Of a stretch of DNA of 64,000 nucleotides, positions 26,637 to 37,069 are shown one piece after another. The translations under genes and the position numbers were made by a program. The notes under the pieces are model-generated. The model did not search any database and was not told the DNA's origin. It saw nothing but the letters and a program-made list of their open reading frames with translations. The stretch comes from Acidithiobacillus sp. AMEEHan (GTDB lineage: Bacteria; Pseudomonadota; Gammaproteobacteria; Acidithiobacillales; Acidithiobacillaceae): the NCBI RefSeq assembly GCF_030996345.1, contig NZ_CP118747.1, positions 1,486,001-1,550,000 on the forward strand, read 5' to 3'. Numbering within the stretch: position 1 is the first letter of the stretch; each line of letters opens with the position of its first letter.

Positions 26637-27728
26637 ATGCTGCAAATCACACTACGAAGAATTTTTCTTGCCGGCTATGTCGCGCTGGCGCCGCTCGCCG
26701 CCCAGGCTACGGTGTTCCCCTTACCGCAGCACGGTAACATGGTTGGGAACCTGCAAGCCGTTACCAGCCATCGCGATGACACCTTGCTCGATATCGGTCG
26801 CTTCTATGATATCGGTTATAACCAGGAGGTTGGCGCCAATCCTGGAGTGAATCCCTGGCTGCCGGGTCAGGCGAGCAAGGTCGTCATTCCCAACGAGTAC
26901 GTGCTACCCGCCGGGCCTTGGCGAGGAATTGTCGTCAACATCCCTGCCCGGCGCATCTATTTCTTCCCGGAGGGTCGGGGAGTGGTATTTACCTATCCGG
27001 TCGGGGTGTTCTTGCCCGGCTGGAAGGAGAGTCTGACCACTACCAGCATCATTCAGAAGTTCAAGATGCCGGCATGGTACGTGCCCAAAAACATCCACGC
27101 CTGGTTTGAGAAGAAGTTTCACATGGACATTCCCTGGTATTGGCCGCCGGGTGCGGAAAATCCCATGGGGGAGCTGGCCATGGAGACGGGACTCTCTGGA
27201 ATCTTCATTCATGGCACCTACCACCCTTGGGGCATCGGGATGCGATCCAGCCAGGGTTGCTTCCAGATGTACCCGGAGAATGTCGCGCAGCTCTTCCCCA
27301 TGGTGCCAGTGGGAACGCCGGTGCGCATCATCGACGAGCCGAACATGGTGGGCGAACGCAACGGACAGATCTACCTGCAGTGCTACAAGCCGTTGCATGC
27401 GTATCACAAGGATGGACCAACGGATCTGCAACGCGCGGTGGTCGCCATCAAGCAGTTTATGGCGGCCAATCATTTGCACGAAGAGATCGACTGGGCGCGG
27501 GTACGGCGTATGGTTGCCGAGCACAATACCGTTGCCCTGCCAATCGGTAAGGGCACGCCCACCTATGCCACCCTAGTCCAGGCGTTGCCCGCCAAGCCTT
27601 ATGCGTATGCGCCGTATGGACCCGCTGCCAACGGTGCTGCCGTTCCTCCCCCACTTCCGCTGGCGAGCCAGGCCAATAAGGATCAGATCAACGTCAAGGT
27701 CTATTTGCCGGGGCAGAAGTCCAGTTAA
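26637..27728 (+). CDS. L,D-transpeptidase (ErfK/YbiS/YcfS/YnhG family)
   Basis: It forms or breaks 3-3 peptidoglycan cross-links or attaches lipoprotein to the wall, in the periplasm. At 363 residues it has a signal peptide (IFLAGYVALAPLAAQA). A LysM-like segment includes DDTLLDIGRFYDIGYNQ. The YkuD domain has IVVNIPARRIYFF, GIFIHGTYHPWGIGM and the active-site stretch SSQGCFQMYPENV, where the catalytic Cys and upstream His are in place. The consensus Arg two residues after the Cys is replaced by Met. Its 3' end overlaps the convergent ydcF-like gene by four bases. Confidence 0.92.
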   Translation: MLQITLRRIFLAGYVALAPLAAQATVFPLPQHGNMVGNLQAVTSHRDDTLLDIGRFYDIGYNQEVGANPGVNPWLPGQASKVVIPNEYVLPAGPWRGIVVNIPARRIYFFPEGRGVVFTYPVGVFLPGWKESLTTTSIIQKFKMPAWYVPKNIHAWFEKKFHMDIPWYWPPGAENPMGELAMETGLSGIFIHGTYHPWGIGMRSSQGCFQMYPENVAQLFPMVPVGTPVRIIDEPNMVGERNGQIYLQCYKPLHAYHKDGPTDLQRAVVAIKQFMAANHLHEEIDWARVRRMVAEHNTVALPIGKGTPTYATLVQALPAKPYAYAPYGPAANGAAVPPPLPLASQANKDQINVKVYLPGQKSS

Positions 27729-28510
27729 AACTTCCCGGTGCGCCAGTAATACCAGAGGAGGCCAGCATATTCGTGCATGGCCTCGCTGCTGATCTCCTCA
27801 TAGATCGCGCGGGGTAGCCAGGACTGCCAGGAGAGTGGGGTCGCCTGTCCCATCCGGTAGTCGCAGGGCACGGGCGTTGGCAGGAGACCATAGTGGCGAA
27901 ACCAAGCCATGGCCCGCGGCATATGGACCGCCGAAGTCACCAGGTAGATTCGGCGAATATCGTGTTGGCGTAACAGGGACGCGCTGTCCTTGGCATTGGC
28001 AGCGGTATTGTAGGATTTGCCCTCCAGCCAGATCGGATTATCGACATGGAAGCTGTGCCGCAGCAGGCTGGCCATGGTCGCCGCCTCACTGGGCGCCCCG
28101 AAACTGGGCGCGCCGCCACTGGGTACTACGGGTAGATCGACTTGTCGCGCCAGCGCGGCGGCCGCCTGTAAGCGCATCATCGTTCGTGCATTGGCCATCT
28201 CGGGCACCGGCCGATCTGGATTGACGATCTCGCCGCCACCCAGTACAACGATCGCTTGCGGCGCCAGGTCTCCGCGCAGGGGATGCAACAGCGGTGGATA
28301 CCGATCTTCCAGCGGCTGCAGCAGGAGACGTGCGCCAATCGGGGTGGCAGTGAAATAGATGCCGAACAGGGCGAGGACGATCACGATTCTGCCTAGGGAA
28401 TGCCAGCCGCCCAATGCGCTGAGGAGCAGGCCGATACCCGCAATGCCCAGGAAGACGCCGGGCGGCTGGACCAAGGCGGAGCCGAGGCTGAGCAGATAGA
28501 TCGGCGTCAC
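27725..28510 (-). CDS. YdcF/ElyC-family (DUF218) membrane protein
   Basis: This 261-residue protein has two N-terminal membrane helices (VFLGIAGIGLLLSALGG and VIVLALFGIYFTATPIG). A periplasmic DUF218 domain follows with AIVVLGGGEIVN, EAATMASLLR, SYNTAANAKDSASLL, YLVTSAVHMPRAMAWFRHYG and PVPCDYRM. ElyC-type proteins affect envelope biogenesis through the undecaprenyl carrier; the exact reaction is not settled. The start is GTG at 28510, 3 bases after lipA ends. Confidence 0.85.
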   Translation of the reverse strand: MTPIYLLSLGSALVQPPGVFLGIAGIGLLLSALGGWHSLGRIVIVLALFGIYFTATPIGARLLLQPLEDRYPPLLHPLRGDLAPQAIVVLGGGEIVNPDRPVPEMANARTMMRLQAAAALARQVDLPVVPSGGAPSFGAPSEAATMASLLRHSFHVDNPIWLEGKSYNTAANAKDSASLLRQHDIRRIYLVTSAVHMPRAMAWFRHYGLLPTPVPCDYRMGQATPLSWQSWLPRAIYEEISSEAMHEYAGLLWYYWRTGKF

Positions 28511-28513
28511 ACG

Positions 28514-29458
28514 CTACAGTGGGTCAGACCACTCACGGAAACTATGCTCGGCATGGTAGGAAGAGCGTACCAAGGGGCCGGCTGCCACGTGACGAAATCC
28601 CATTTCTCGTCCGATTTGCTCCAACTGCGCAAACTCATCGGGCGCCACGTAGCGCTGCACAGGGTAATGATGGCGCGAGGGCGCCAGATACTGTCCGAGG
28701 GTGAGCAACGAACAGCCGACAGCGCGCAGATCGCGCATCACTTCGATGATCTCCCCGATTTCTTCCCCCAGGCCCAGCATGAGGCCTGACTTGGTTGGGA
28801 CATCGGCATGGCGCTCTCCATAGCGGCGCAGGAGCTCCAAAGAATGCGCGTAGTCTGCGCCTGGACGCGCCTGGGCATAGATCCTGGGTACAGTTTCCAG
28901 ATTATGGTTGAGGACATCGGGGGGATATTCGGCCAGCGCATCGAGGGCCTTATCCAGACGTCCGCGAAAGTCTGGAACCAGAATTTCGATCTGCAGCTCC
29001 GGACATTGCTGACGCAATGCGGCGATGACCGCGGCAAAATGCCCGGCGCCGCCATCCCGCAGGTCGTCGCGGTCAACGGAGGTCACCACAACGAATTTTA
29101 ACCCCATCTGCGCAACGGTCTGCGCCAAGTGCGCAGGTTCCTCGGGATCAGGAGCCTGTGGTCGGCCATGGGCAACGTCACAGAAGGGACAGCGCCGAGT
29201 ACATAGATCGCCGAGGATCATGAAGGTAGCCGTTCCGCCACCAAAGCACTCTCCCAGATTGGGACAGGAAGCCTCTTCGCAGACCGTGTGCAGGTTTGCC
29301 CGTCGCAGAATCGTCTTCAATTCATCCACACGTGGATTCAAGGGCGAACGCACCCGCAGCCAGTCGGGCTTTGGCTGGCGCCGAGACGGTTCGGCAACGA
29401 CGGGAATGGGCACGGGGTTGCGGCGGACCTTTTCCTCTCCCCGTTCGGCGCTTGCCAT
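28514..29458 (-). CDS. lipA: lipoyl synthase
   Basis: This radical SAM enzyme inserts two sulfur atoms into protein-bound octanoate to make lipoate. At 314 residues it has the auxiliary cluster Cys residues C60, C65 and C71 ([14 protein letters not shown]) and the SAM cluster C86-x3-C90-x2-C93 ([10 protein letters not shown]). ATNRDDL-type, here [13 protein letters not shown], and the C-terminal VRSSYHAE are also present. Start ATG 29458 overlaps the lipB stop. This is the general pathway and is distinct from the lipS genes at 59-64 kb. Confidence 0.97.
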   Translation of the reverse strand: MASAERGEEKVRRNPVPIPVVAEPSRRQPKPDWLRVRSPLNPRVDELKTILRRANLHTVCEEASCPNLGECFGGGTATFMILGDLCTRRCPFCDVAHGRPQAPDPEEPAHLAQTVAQMGLKFVVVTSVDRDDLRDGGAGHFAAVIAALRQQCPELQIEILVPDFRGRLDKALDALAEYPPDVLNHNLETVPRIYAQARPGADYAHSLELLRRYGERHADVPTKSGLMLGLGEEIGEIIEVMRDLRAVGCSLLTLGQYLAPSRHHYPVQRYVAPDEFAQLEQIGREMGFRHVAAGPLVRSSYHAEHSFREWSDPL

Positions 29459-30109
29459 CAGCTACCCCCTTTGTGCAAGGGCCGTCCGAGGGCGATGGAG
29501 AGACTGTCGAGTAGCTCCTTGGCCACGCTTTCCGAGGACAGATCTGGGCAGAGGGTGTGTACCTGCGTGACTTCCAGGCCGGGGCTACCACAAGGATGAA
29601 TCCGCTGAAAAGGGCTGAGATCCATGTCGGTGTTCAGGCTCAATCCGTGGTAGCTACGGCCCTTGTGAATGCGCAACCCCAAGGACGCAATTTTGGCTCC
29701 CTGTACATATACCCCGGGGCGTCGCGGCGCGCTTGGGCACTGACGCCGTGTTGCGCAAGCAGGTGGATGACGGCATTTTCCATGGCGAGCGTCAGTTGTC
29801 GCACATTCCAGCCGCAGCGGGCGAGATCGATGAGGAGGTAAGCGACCCATTGGCCAGGACCATGATAGGTCACCTTACCGCCGCGATCGCTGCGGATCAC
29901 CGGGATGGGGCCAGGATCAAGCACGTCCGCTGCATCGGCATTGCGACCTAGGGTGAAGACGGGGGGTGCTGCAACAACCAGATCTGATCAGGAGTTGTCT
30001 CGTCACGTTGTCGGGTGAATTCACGCATGGCGTCGAGCACGGTGAAGTAAGGCAGGAGACCGGGCCAGCAGCGCACGGAAATGGATTCGTCGGAGAGCTC
30101 TACAGGCAC
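29458..30109 (-). CDS. lipB: octanoyltransferase LipB (frame broken by two one-base deficits)
   Basis: LipB moves octanoate from acyl carrier protein to lipoyl domains. Three segments in different frames together make one normal Lip[21 protein letters not shown] and QIWLLQHPP, then [13 protein letters not shown] and [19 protein letters not shown], then [16 protein letters not shown] and [12 protein letters not shown]. The breaks are in a C run (plus-strand G at 29961-29966, six for an expected seven) and a G run (plus-strand C at 29712-29715, four for five). The GTG start at 30109 overlaps the DUF493 gene. With both bases restored the product is about 217 residues. Confidence 0.9.
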
Positions 30110-30366
30110 AGCATCACCCCCTCGATCCCTTGCACTGCGGCGTAGATGGCCTGCAGGTGCTCGGCATCATGCACCGTCACTGAGCAGGTGACGGCGGTAT
30201 ATTTACCACCACCACTAGCGCGCACGCTGAATGCTTGCTCTGATATATCCGGCACATGCACGGCGACGGCTGCCCGCACCGCGCCGAGCAGATCGTCGTG
30301 CTGACCAATAGCCTTCACATGGTGGATATGGGGAAAATCGTCTGGCCTTTCGCCTAGCGTTTCCAT
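30100..30366 (-). CDS. DUF493/YbeD-family protein
   Basis: This 88-residue protein has HIHHVKAIGQHDDLLGAV, SVRASGGGKYTAVTCSVTV and the C-terminal [14 protein letters not shown]. This is the ACT-like DUF493 fold commonly encoded just before lipB. Its precise role is unknown; the linkage to lipB is conserved across many proteobacteria. It overlaps lipB by ten bases. Confidence 0.9.
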   Translation of the reverse strand: METLGERPDDFPHIHHVKAIGQHDDLLGAVRAAVAVHVPDISEQAFSVRASGGGKYTAVTCSVTVHDAEHLQAIYAAVQGIEGVMLCL

Positions 30367-30452
30367 GCCTGCTCCTCATCGCGCCTCGTCTTGCCCGAGG
30401 TACTTACTCCCGCATGGTAGTGCTTCCACGGCATCAGGTGAAGTCCTCGACC

Positions 30453-31622
30453 TCAGAGGGCGGCGCTGACGCGATGCCACAGCTGTCCGAGCCAGGACGC
30501 CTTGCTCACCGCAGTGCTGGCGAGGACCGGCACGCTGCGCACGACCTTGCCATCCAGAGTTACCTGCAGTTGCCCCAGTACGGTCCCTTTGGCGAAGGGC
30601 GCCTGCACCTTTGGCGTCCATAGCAAGTGGGTTTGCAGATCGGCGGCGCGGCCATGCGGAACGGTTACAATCAATGGCTCGGCCACGGAGACGGGCACCT
30701 GCATCGGCGACCAGTCACTGTGGGATGCTACGCCCACCTGCTTGCCTGCGGCAGCCAGTTCCTGGTTCTCGTAGAAACGATACCCATAATTGAGCAGGGC
30801 TTCGATAGCGTCCGTACCAGAAGACCAGCTGGGCGCACCCATCTCCACGACGATCAAACGCCTGCCATTGCGCTCGGCCGTGGCATCGATGCAATGCCCA
30901 GAGGCATCGGTAAGTCCGGTCTTCAACCCATCGACACTGGGGTCGCGGAACAATACCGGATTCCAGCTGCGCTGGGTGATGTTATTGTAGGTATAGGATT
31001 TGAGCTTGGTGATCTGCAGGACTTGCGGATATTGTTGGATCATATGACGCGACAACACAGCGACATCATAAGCGGTCGTATACAGATTGTCGTCGGGCAA
31101 ACCATCTACATTGCTGTAGTGGGTTGAATGCAGCTGCAGCTTTGCTGCAGCATTGTTCATCAGGGTGACGAATGCCTCTTGGCTACCGCCGATGGCCTCG
31201 GCAAGAGCCACCGCCGCGTCATTGCCGGAATCGATCAGCAGCCCGTGCAGGAGTTGATCCACCGTCACCGGCAGGCGTGGCTGTATAAACATACGGGAAC
31301 CACCAGTTTTCCAGGCAGCGTCCGAAACCGGAACCGTTTCTTGTAAGCGTAGACTACCGTCGGCAATCGCTTGATAGGTGAGGTAGGCCGTCATCAATTT
31401 CGTCAGGCTGGCGGGCGCGCGGCGCAAATCCGGGTCCTTCGCCGCAATGACCTGTCCTGTTTGATAATCCATCAGGACGTAGCTCGCCACATTGGGCAAA
31501 GAGGGTGCCGGTGGAATCGGCAATTGCGGCGTTGGGGTGACGGCCATTGCCAGGGTGGAGAAGGTGAAAAGTAAGGTAGCCAGAACACTGTTGAAGAAAG
31601 TACGCATAGAAGCCATGAACAT
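30453..31622 (-). CDS. dacA: D-alanyl-D-alanine carboxypeptidase (PBP5/6 type)
   Basis: It trims the terminal D-Ala from peptidoglycan pentapeptides in the periplasm. At 389 residues it has an N-terminal signal peptide. The penicillin-binding triad is complete: SLTK (SxxK), SGN, and KTG in DGLKTGLTDASG. A PBP5 C-terminal beta domain follows, and the end (KASWLGQLWHRVSAAL) is an amphipathic helix that can anchor the protein to the membrane. It follows rodA in the elongasome gene run. Confidence 0.95.
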   Translation of the reverse strand: MFMASMRTFFNSVLATLLFTFSTLAMAVTPTPQLPIPPAPSLPNVASYVLMDYQTGQVIAAKDPDLRRAPASLTKLMTAYLTYQAIADGSLRLQETVPVSDAAWKTGGSRMFIQPRLPVTVDQLLHGLLIDSGNDAAVALAEAIGGSQEAFVTLMNNAAAKLQLHSTHYSNVDGLPDDNLYTTAYDVAVLSRHMIQQYPQVLQITKLKSYTYNNITQRSWNPVLFRDPSVDGLKTGLTDASGHCIDATAERNGRRLIVVEMGAPSWSSGTDAIEALLNYGYRFYENQELAAAGKQVGVASHSDWSPMQVPVSVAEPLIVTVPHGRAADLQTHLLWTPKVQAPFAKGTVLGQLQVTLDGKVVRSVPVLASTAVSKASWLGQLWHRVSAAL

Positions 31623-31639
31623 CCTGCTAAAAAGGCGGG

Positions 31640-32743
31640 TTAGTCGTGAAGTCGGGGGTGCGAATGAATCGACATGAGGATACCCAAACCGACAAGAAAG
31701 GTCAGCATCGCCGTCCCGCCATAACTGATCAACGGCAAGGGAACACCGACGACCGGCAGAATGCCGCTGGTCATGCCCATATTGATGAAAACATAGAGAA
31801 AAAAGGTCAGGCTGAGAGTGCCAGCGAGCAATTTCCCGAAGCGGGAGCGGCTTTCGAAAGCAATGACCAGGCCGCGCAGGACGATAAGGAGATATACCGC
31901 CATCAGCAGCAGCACACCGACCAGACCAAACTCCTCAGCGAAACCGGCGAAGACGAAATCGGTCTGCGCCTCAGGTAGAAAATCCAAGTTGACCTGGGTA
32001 CCGTGGAACCAGCCCTTGCCAAAGATTCCCCCTGAACCAATGGCAATCATGCTCTGGATGATGTGGTAGCCGGCGCCCAGTGGATCGCGTTGCGGATCGA
32101 GAAACGTGAGGATGCGCTCCTTTTGGTAGCCATGTAAAAAATGCCAGAGTACCGGGCCGCTGATGGCGGCAAGCAGAATCAGGGCAATGAACCAGCGTCG
32201 TCGCACGCCCGCCAGCCACATGGCAAAGAGCCCCGCCGCTGCGATTTGCACTGCAGTACCCAGGTCGGGTTCCTTGGCGATGAGGAGAAAGGGCACGCCG
32301 ATCAACACAAAACCGACGACCGCGGGTCGCCACAGGCGCACATCGTCCACCTGCGAATAGTAGTAGGCGAGCATCAGCGGCAGAGCGAGCTTGACCAGCT
32401 CGGAAGGCTGAAAACTCAGGGCTCCGACGCCCAGCCAGCGTTTGGCGCCCATGCTGGTTTCGCCGACGACCAAGGTCAGCAGTAAGAGCACGATGCCCAC
32501 GGCATAGAGGGGCGGAGCCCAGGCGCGCAGGCGCTCGGGCGGCGTATTGGCGATGGCGATCATGACGCCAATCCCGATCGTGAAACGCAGTAATTGTGCC
32601 CATACGACGTGAAGGTTCTGTTGGCTGGCACTATAGAGCACTGCCAAGCTGATCCCCATAAGCAGCAGGATGCCGGTCATCAACGCGGGATCAATGTGGC
32701 TGAAAACTCGGGCGAGGCGTTGCGGTCGGTTGCTGGAGTTCAT
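31640..32743 (-). CDS. rodA: rod-shape peptidoglycan glycosyltransferase RodA
   Basis: This is the SEDS-family polymerase for lateral wall synthesis. The 367-residue polytopic protein has the SEDS signatures LLIAKEPDLGTAVQI, WFHGTQVNLDFLPEAQTDFVFAGFAEEFGL and GGTAMLTFLVGLGI, and about ten membrane helices. It starts four bases after mreD. The usual partner gene mrdA (PBP2), commonly between mreD and rodA, is missing here. Confidence 0.96.
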   Translation of the reverse strand: MNSSNRPQRLARVFSHIDPALMTGILLLMGISLAVLYSASQQNLHVVWAQLLRFTIGIGVMIAIANTPPERLRAWAPPLYAVGIVLLLLTLVVGETSMGAKRWLGVGALSFQPSELVKLALPLMLAYYYSQVDDVRLWRPAVVGFVLIGVPFLLIAKEPDLGTAVQIAAAGLFAMWLAGVRRRWFIALILLAAISGPVLWHFLHGYQKERILTFLDPQRDPLGAGYHIIQSMIAIGSGGIFGKGWFHGTQVNLDFLPEAQTDFVFAGFAEEFGLVGVLLLMAVYLLIVLRGLVIAFESRSRFGKLLAGTLSLTFFLYVFINMGMTSGILPVVGVPLPLISYGGTAMLTFLVGLGILMSIHSHPRLHD

Positions 32744-32747
32744 CTGC

Positions 32748-33224
32748 TCATCTCCTCAGTTGTGGCCAGTGGCGCTGCATTTGGTCGAGGAGATACGTCA
32801 ACAACGGCCAGAGGGCAGCGCCCAGTGCCGGACCGATAAGGAGCGCGTTGTGCCAGGCAATCGGTCGCAGTAACAGCGGCCAGAGCCAGGCAGCTAGCTG
32901 TTGGGCGAGAAGCAAAAAAAAGATAAAGAAGAGCTGCTCCCAAGGCGGGAGTCGTCGCACCCGGTTCATCCAAGCATAGAGCAAGACCAACATAAGCACG
33001 AGGGAGATTGCCTGAGCGCCAAGAAGATCGCCGAGGAGTAAATCCTGGAGCAGACCAATCAACCAAATGACCACGTAGCTCAGGGCCTGCTCGCTGCTCA
33101 AAGCCCAGTACAAGATAAGCAGTGCCACGAAGTCGGGATGCAACTGCGCGTAGAGTGGGCCAAATGGCAGCGATTCCAGGAGAAAGGCTAGAAGAAAGCC
33201 AAGGAACAGAATCCCTGCCTTCAT
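32748..33224 (-). CDS. mreD: rod-shape-determining membrane protein MreD
   Basis: This 158-residue protein has five or six hydrophobic helices (GILFLGFLLAFLLESLPFG, FVALLILYWALSS, LVLMLVLLYAWM). The short conserved WIGLLQDLLLGDLLGAQA-like motif (LIGLLQDLLLGDLLG) is typical of MreD. ATG at 33222-33224 overlaps the mreC stop (ATGA). A GTG 30 bases upstream would extend it. Confidence 0.9.
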   Translation of the reverse strand: MKAGILFLGFLLAFLLESLPFGPLYAQLHPDFVALLILYWALSSEQALSYVVIWLIGLLQDLLLGDLLGAQAISLVLMLVLLYAWMNRVRRLPPWEQLFFIFFLLLAQQLAAWLWPLLLRPIAWHNALLIGPALGAALWPLLTYLLDQMQRHWPQLRR

Positions 33225-34053
33225 CGATCCGATGAGCGGCGGGTCTGCGGCCACAGCAGAAGGATGGTGTTCAGTGCTGCCAGATTGGCACTCGGGCGAA
33301 CTTCAATCTTGGCAAACGAGCCGTCGCTCCTCCGCTCTACGGTTTGCACCACGCCCAGTGGCAGACCGGGAGGGAAACGGCCACCCAGCCCGGAAGTGAC
33401 CAGTTCCATCCCCGGAACCAGCTTTGTGTCACGTGACTGAAAGGGCACAGACAATGCCTGTAGGCTCCCCTGCCCATCTACCAGCAGTGGTTCACCACCC
33501 CCAGTGGTTGCGCGGGAACGGAGCTGGACAGGTCCGACAAGAGACTGATTCTGGCGTTATCGCGGCTCACGGTGACCACTTGTCCGATTACGCCGCCGGG
33601 TGCAAGTGCAGGCTGACCGACATAGACACCTTCTGCCGAGCCCGCATTGATAGTGATTTGTTGACTTCCGGAGAGCAGACTTTGGGCCTCGACCTGCGCT
33701 ACCGTCACCCGACCCGGTGCCGTGGGAAAACTGTCCAGCAGGGCGAGTATCTGACGATTTTCTGCGCGTAATATCGGTAACGCGAGGTTTTCGGCCTCCA
33801 AGGCGTGCAGGCGTTGCCGGAGATCTGCATTTTCTCTCCGTAGCGCCTCTTGTCCCTGCAGGTAACCGCTGGCCGCCGACCAAGCGTCACTCACTTGCCC
33901 ATTGAGCCAGAAGATCGGGCGCGCCAGGCTGAGGCCGAATGCTTGCAGATTGGGGTGTCCAATGCTGTAAAAGCTCAGCCCCGCGCTGACTGCGCCCAGT
34001 AGGACGAGGCGCAGCAGCGATGGAAGGGGGCGACTCAGCGACAAGCCAGACAT
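33221..34053 (-). CDS. mreC: rod-shape-determining protein MreC (frame broken by one-base deficit)
   Basis: MreC is a periplasmic scaffold linking MreB, MreD and the wall polymerases. The first frame gives a membrane helix (LLRLVLLGAVSAGLSFYSI), a coiled coil (RRENADLRQRLHALEAENL) and the beta domain to LLSDLSSSVPAQPLG. The rest (ALSVPFQSRDTKLVPGMELVTSG and FPPGLPLGVV) is in another frame. The join is at plus-strand C 33498-33502, five for an expected six. Restoring one base gives LGGGEPLLVDGQGSL and a single protein of about 277 residues. Confidence 0.92.
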
Positions 34054-34066
34054 TGGCGTCTACGCT

Positions 34067-35109
<1,043 letters not shown>

Positions 35110-35261
35110 TTAGTTGTGATCCTGCATGGGGGTCCAGAAGCCAATGCTGTTCGTGGGCCGCGCGCCTGCGCAGCGGTCCCAAAAAATGCCCGGCCAGTCT
35201 AGCAGAAGCCATGGCAAAGCCCAAGAACCGGTAAGCGACTGAAACTGTAGCGATTTGGCTA

Positions 35262-35287
35262 CAAAAAAGCCGGCACAATTGGCCGGC
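35262..35287 (-). terminator. rho-independent terminator after soxB
   Basis: The stem is GCCGGC (35269-35274) with GCCGGC (35282-35287) and a six-base loop. It is followed on the minus strand by six U. It lies 28 bases after the soxB stop and ends the sox operon. Confidence 0.88.
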
Positions 35288-35315
35288 GGAGTCCGCTCGT
35301 TACCAGCTTGTCCCG

Positions 35316-37043
35316 TTACAGGTGGTAGCTTTTGGGGAAGGCAATGCCCTTATTGTCGCGCATGTCCGCATTCAGGACGGGTAGATCGACCTTTTTCACT
35401 TCCACATGCTTCTGGCTCTGCAGCCAGCTGGCAAAGACTTCCCAGACGGGCTTGCCTTCCACCGGCTGCATGGCAGCCCAGCCGGCGACCTTGTACTTTT
35501 TACTCGCACTGGCAAGCTTGCCACCAATACGCAGGTTGCTGATGCGATGATAGATCTTCTCGTCGGGGTTGAAGTCATACTGGATGTTGCCGACGCGAAT
35601 CATGTCACCGCCCTGCTGGTAGTAGGGATTGGGGTTGAAGATGTTGTCCGCCACCTGCTCCATGATGTTTTTGATCTGCTCGCCGGTATAGTTGTTGACC
35701 GTCACCTGGGGATAAGTGATAGCCGTCTGCCCCATGACATCTTCCATGGTGATGGTCTCCCCGGGCAGCTTGCAGTAGCCCCAGCGGAAACCAGGCGAGA
35801 ACGCGGCCTCGCAATCCATCTCGGCGCGCAAGGCATCGCAGAGGAGCTGGTCGAACGTGCCGTTAAAGTTGTCACGCCGATAGAGTAGGCTACCCGTGGT
35901 CGCCAGGGGTTGCTGCAATTTTTCCAGATACGGCTTGCGTACCCCGTCAATGTACGCGCTCATTGCGGCATCGGCGGGAATCAGATTGGAGAACACCGGC
36001 AGATAGTGGAAGCGCCAGCCGTTGAGCTTGCCTTTGCCGACATCGAGATCGAAGCGCGCCAAGATCTTGCCGTTGGTGCTGGTGTTGATGATCAAGGTCT
36101 GATTCACCTGGAAAGGCTTGGGACCCATGATATCGTGCGTATGCCCGCCGAGAATGATGTCGATTCCTTTGACCAGAGAGGCCATTTTTTTGTCCACGTC
36201 AGCGCCATTGTGGGAGAGGACGACCACCAGATCTGCCTTCTTGTCATTGCGGCACTCGTCTACCATTTTCTGCATGTGCTCGGTATGAATGCCAAAGCCC
36301 CAGTCGGGAATCATGTAGGCAGGGTTCGCGATGGGGGTGAAGGGGAATGCCTGACCGATCACGGCAATGCGACGACCGCTGATCTCGTGGATCTGATAAG
36401 GCTGAAAGACGGGCTCCTGCCAGGTGTTGCTGAACACGTTCTGCGCCAGAAACTTGGCCTTCAACTTGTTCTTTACCAGGTATTCGACCTGCTTCTGTCC
36501 ATAGGTGAATTCCCAGTGACCGACGAAGTCATCCACACCGAGCAGGTTTTGCGCTCCGACCATGTCCTCACCCTTGGTCCAGAGTGCAGTCGCAGAACCC
36601 TGCCAGGTATCTCCGCCATCGAGCAGCAGGGCGCGATTGCCGAGCTGGCTGCGATAGCGTTTTACCAGCGTAGCGATATGCGCATAGCCGCCAATTTTTC
36701 CGTAGTGCTTGGCGAGGGTATCGAAATCCAGGCAGGAATAGGCGTACTCGTCGCGTCCGCGGTGGGCCAGACCATAATAATCGAGCATCCATTTGCCGCA
36801 GAGATGCGGGGTCTGATTCAGAACCGGGCCGACACCGATGTTGGTATCGGGTTCGCGCCACCAGACCGGCAGAAGCTGGGCATGTGAATCAGTCATATGC
36901 AGCAGCGTCACATTCCCGTATGCGGGAATATCGTAGGGGTCCTTGTCGCTCCCCCAGGCGGCCTGGATGGCGCCGGGCGCAAAAAAGCCGCTGGCCCCAG
37001 CGACGCCCAAAAGTTGCAAAAAATCTCTTCTACCCAATTGCAT
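35316..37043 (-). CDS. soxB: thiosulfohydrolase SoxB
   Basis: SoxB hydrolyses the terminal sulfone of SoxY-bound thiosulfate, releasing sulfate; it is a periplasmic dimanganese enzyme. At 575 residues it has a Tat signal (RRDFLQLLG, residues 5-13). Metal-site motifs are HMTDSHAQ (49-56), GGDTWQGS (143-150), GHWEFTYG, and VVVLSHNGADVD with GGHTHD. The C-terminal 5'-nucleotidase-like domain has YTGEQIKNIMEQVADN. It is last in the soxXYZA-DUF302-soxB order. Confidence 0.97.
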   Translation of the reverse strand: MQLGRRDFLQLLGVAGASGFFAPGAIQAAWGSDKDPYDIPAYGNVTLLHMTDSHAQLLPVWWREPDTNIGVGPVLNQTPHLCGKWMLDYYGLAHRGRDEYAYSCLDFDTLAKHYGKIGGYAHIATLVKRYRSQLGNRALLLDGGDTWQGSATALWTKGEDMVGAQNLLGVDDFVGHWEFTYGQKQVEYLVKNKLKAKFLAQNVFSNTWQEPVFQPYQIHEISGRRIAVIGQAFPFTPIANPAYMIPDWGFGIHTEHMQKMVDECRNDKKADLVVVLSHNGADVDKKMASLVKGIDIILGGHTHDIMGPKPFQVNQTLIINTSTNGKILARFDLDVGKGKLNGWRFHYLPVFSNLIPADAAMSAYIDGVRKPYLEKLQQPLATTGSLLYRRDNFNGTFDQLLCDALRAEMDCEAAFSPGFRWGYCKLPGETITMEDVMGQTAITYPQVTVNNYTGEQIKNIMEQVADNIFNPNPYYQQGGDMIRVGNIQYDFNPDEKIYHRISNLRIGGKLASASKKYKVAGWAAMQPVEGKPVWEVFASWLQSQKHVEVKKVDLPVLNADMRDNKGIAFPKSYHL

Positions 37044-37069
37044 GACGATGATACCTCCCCAATTCTTGT

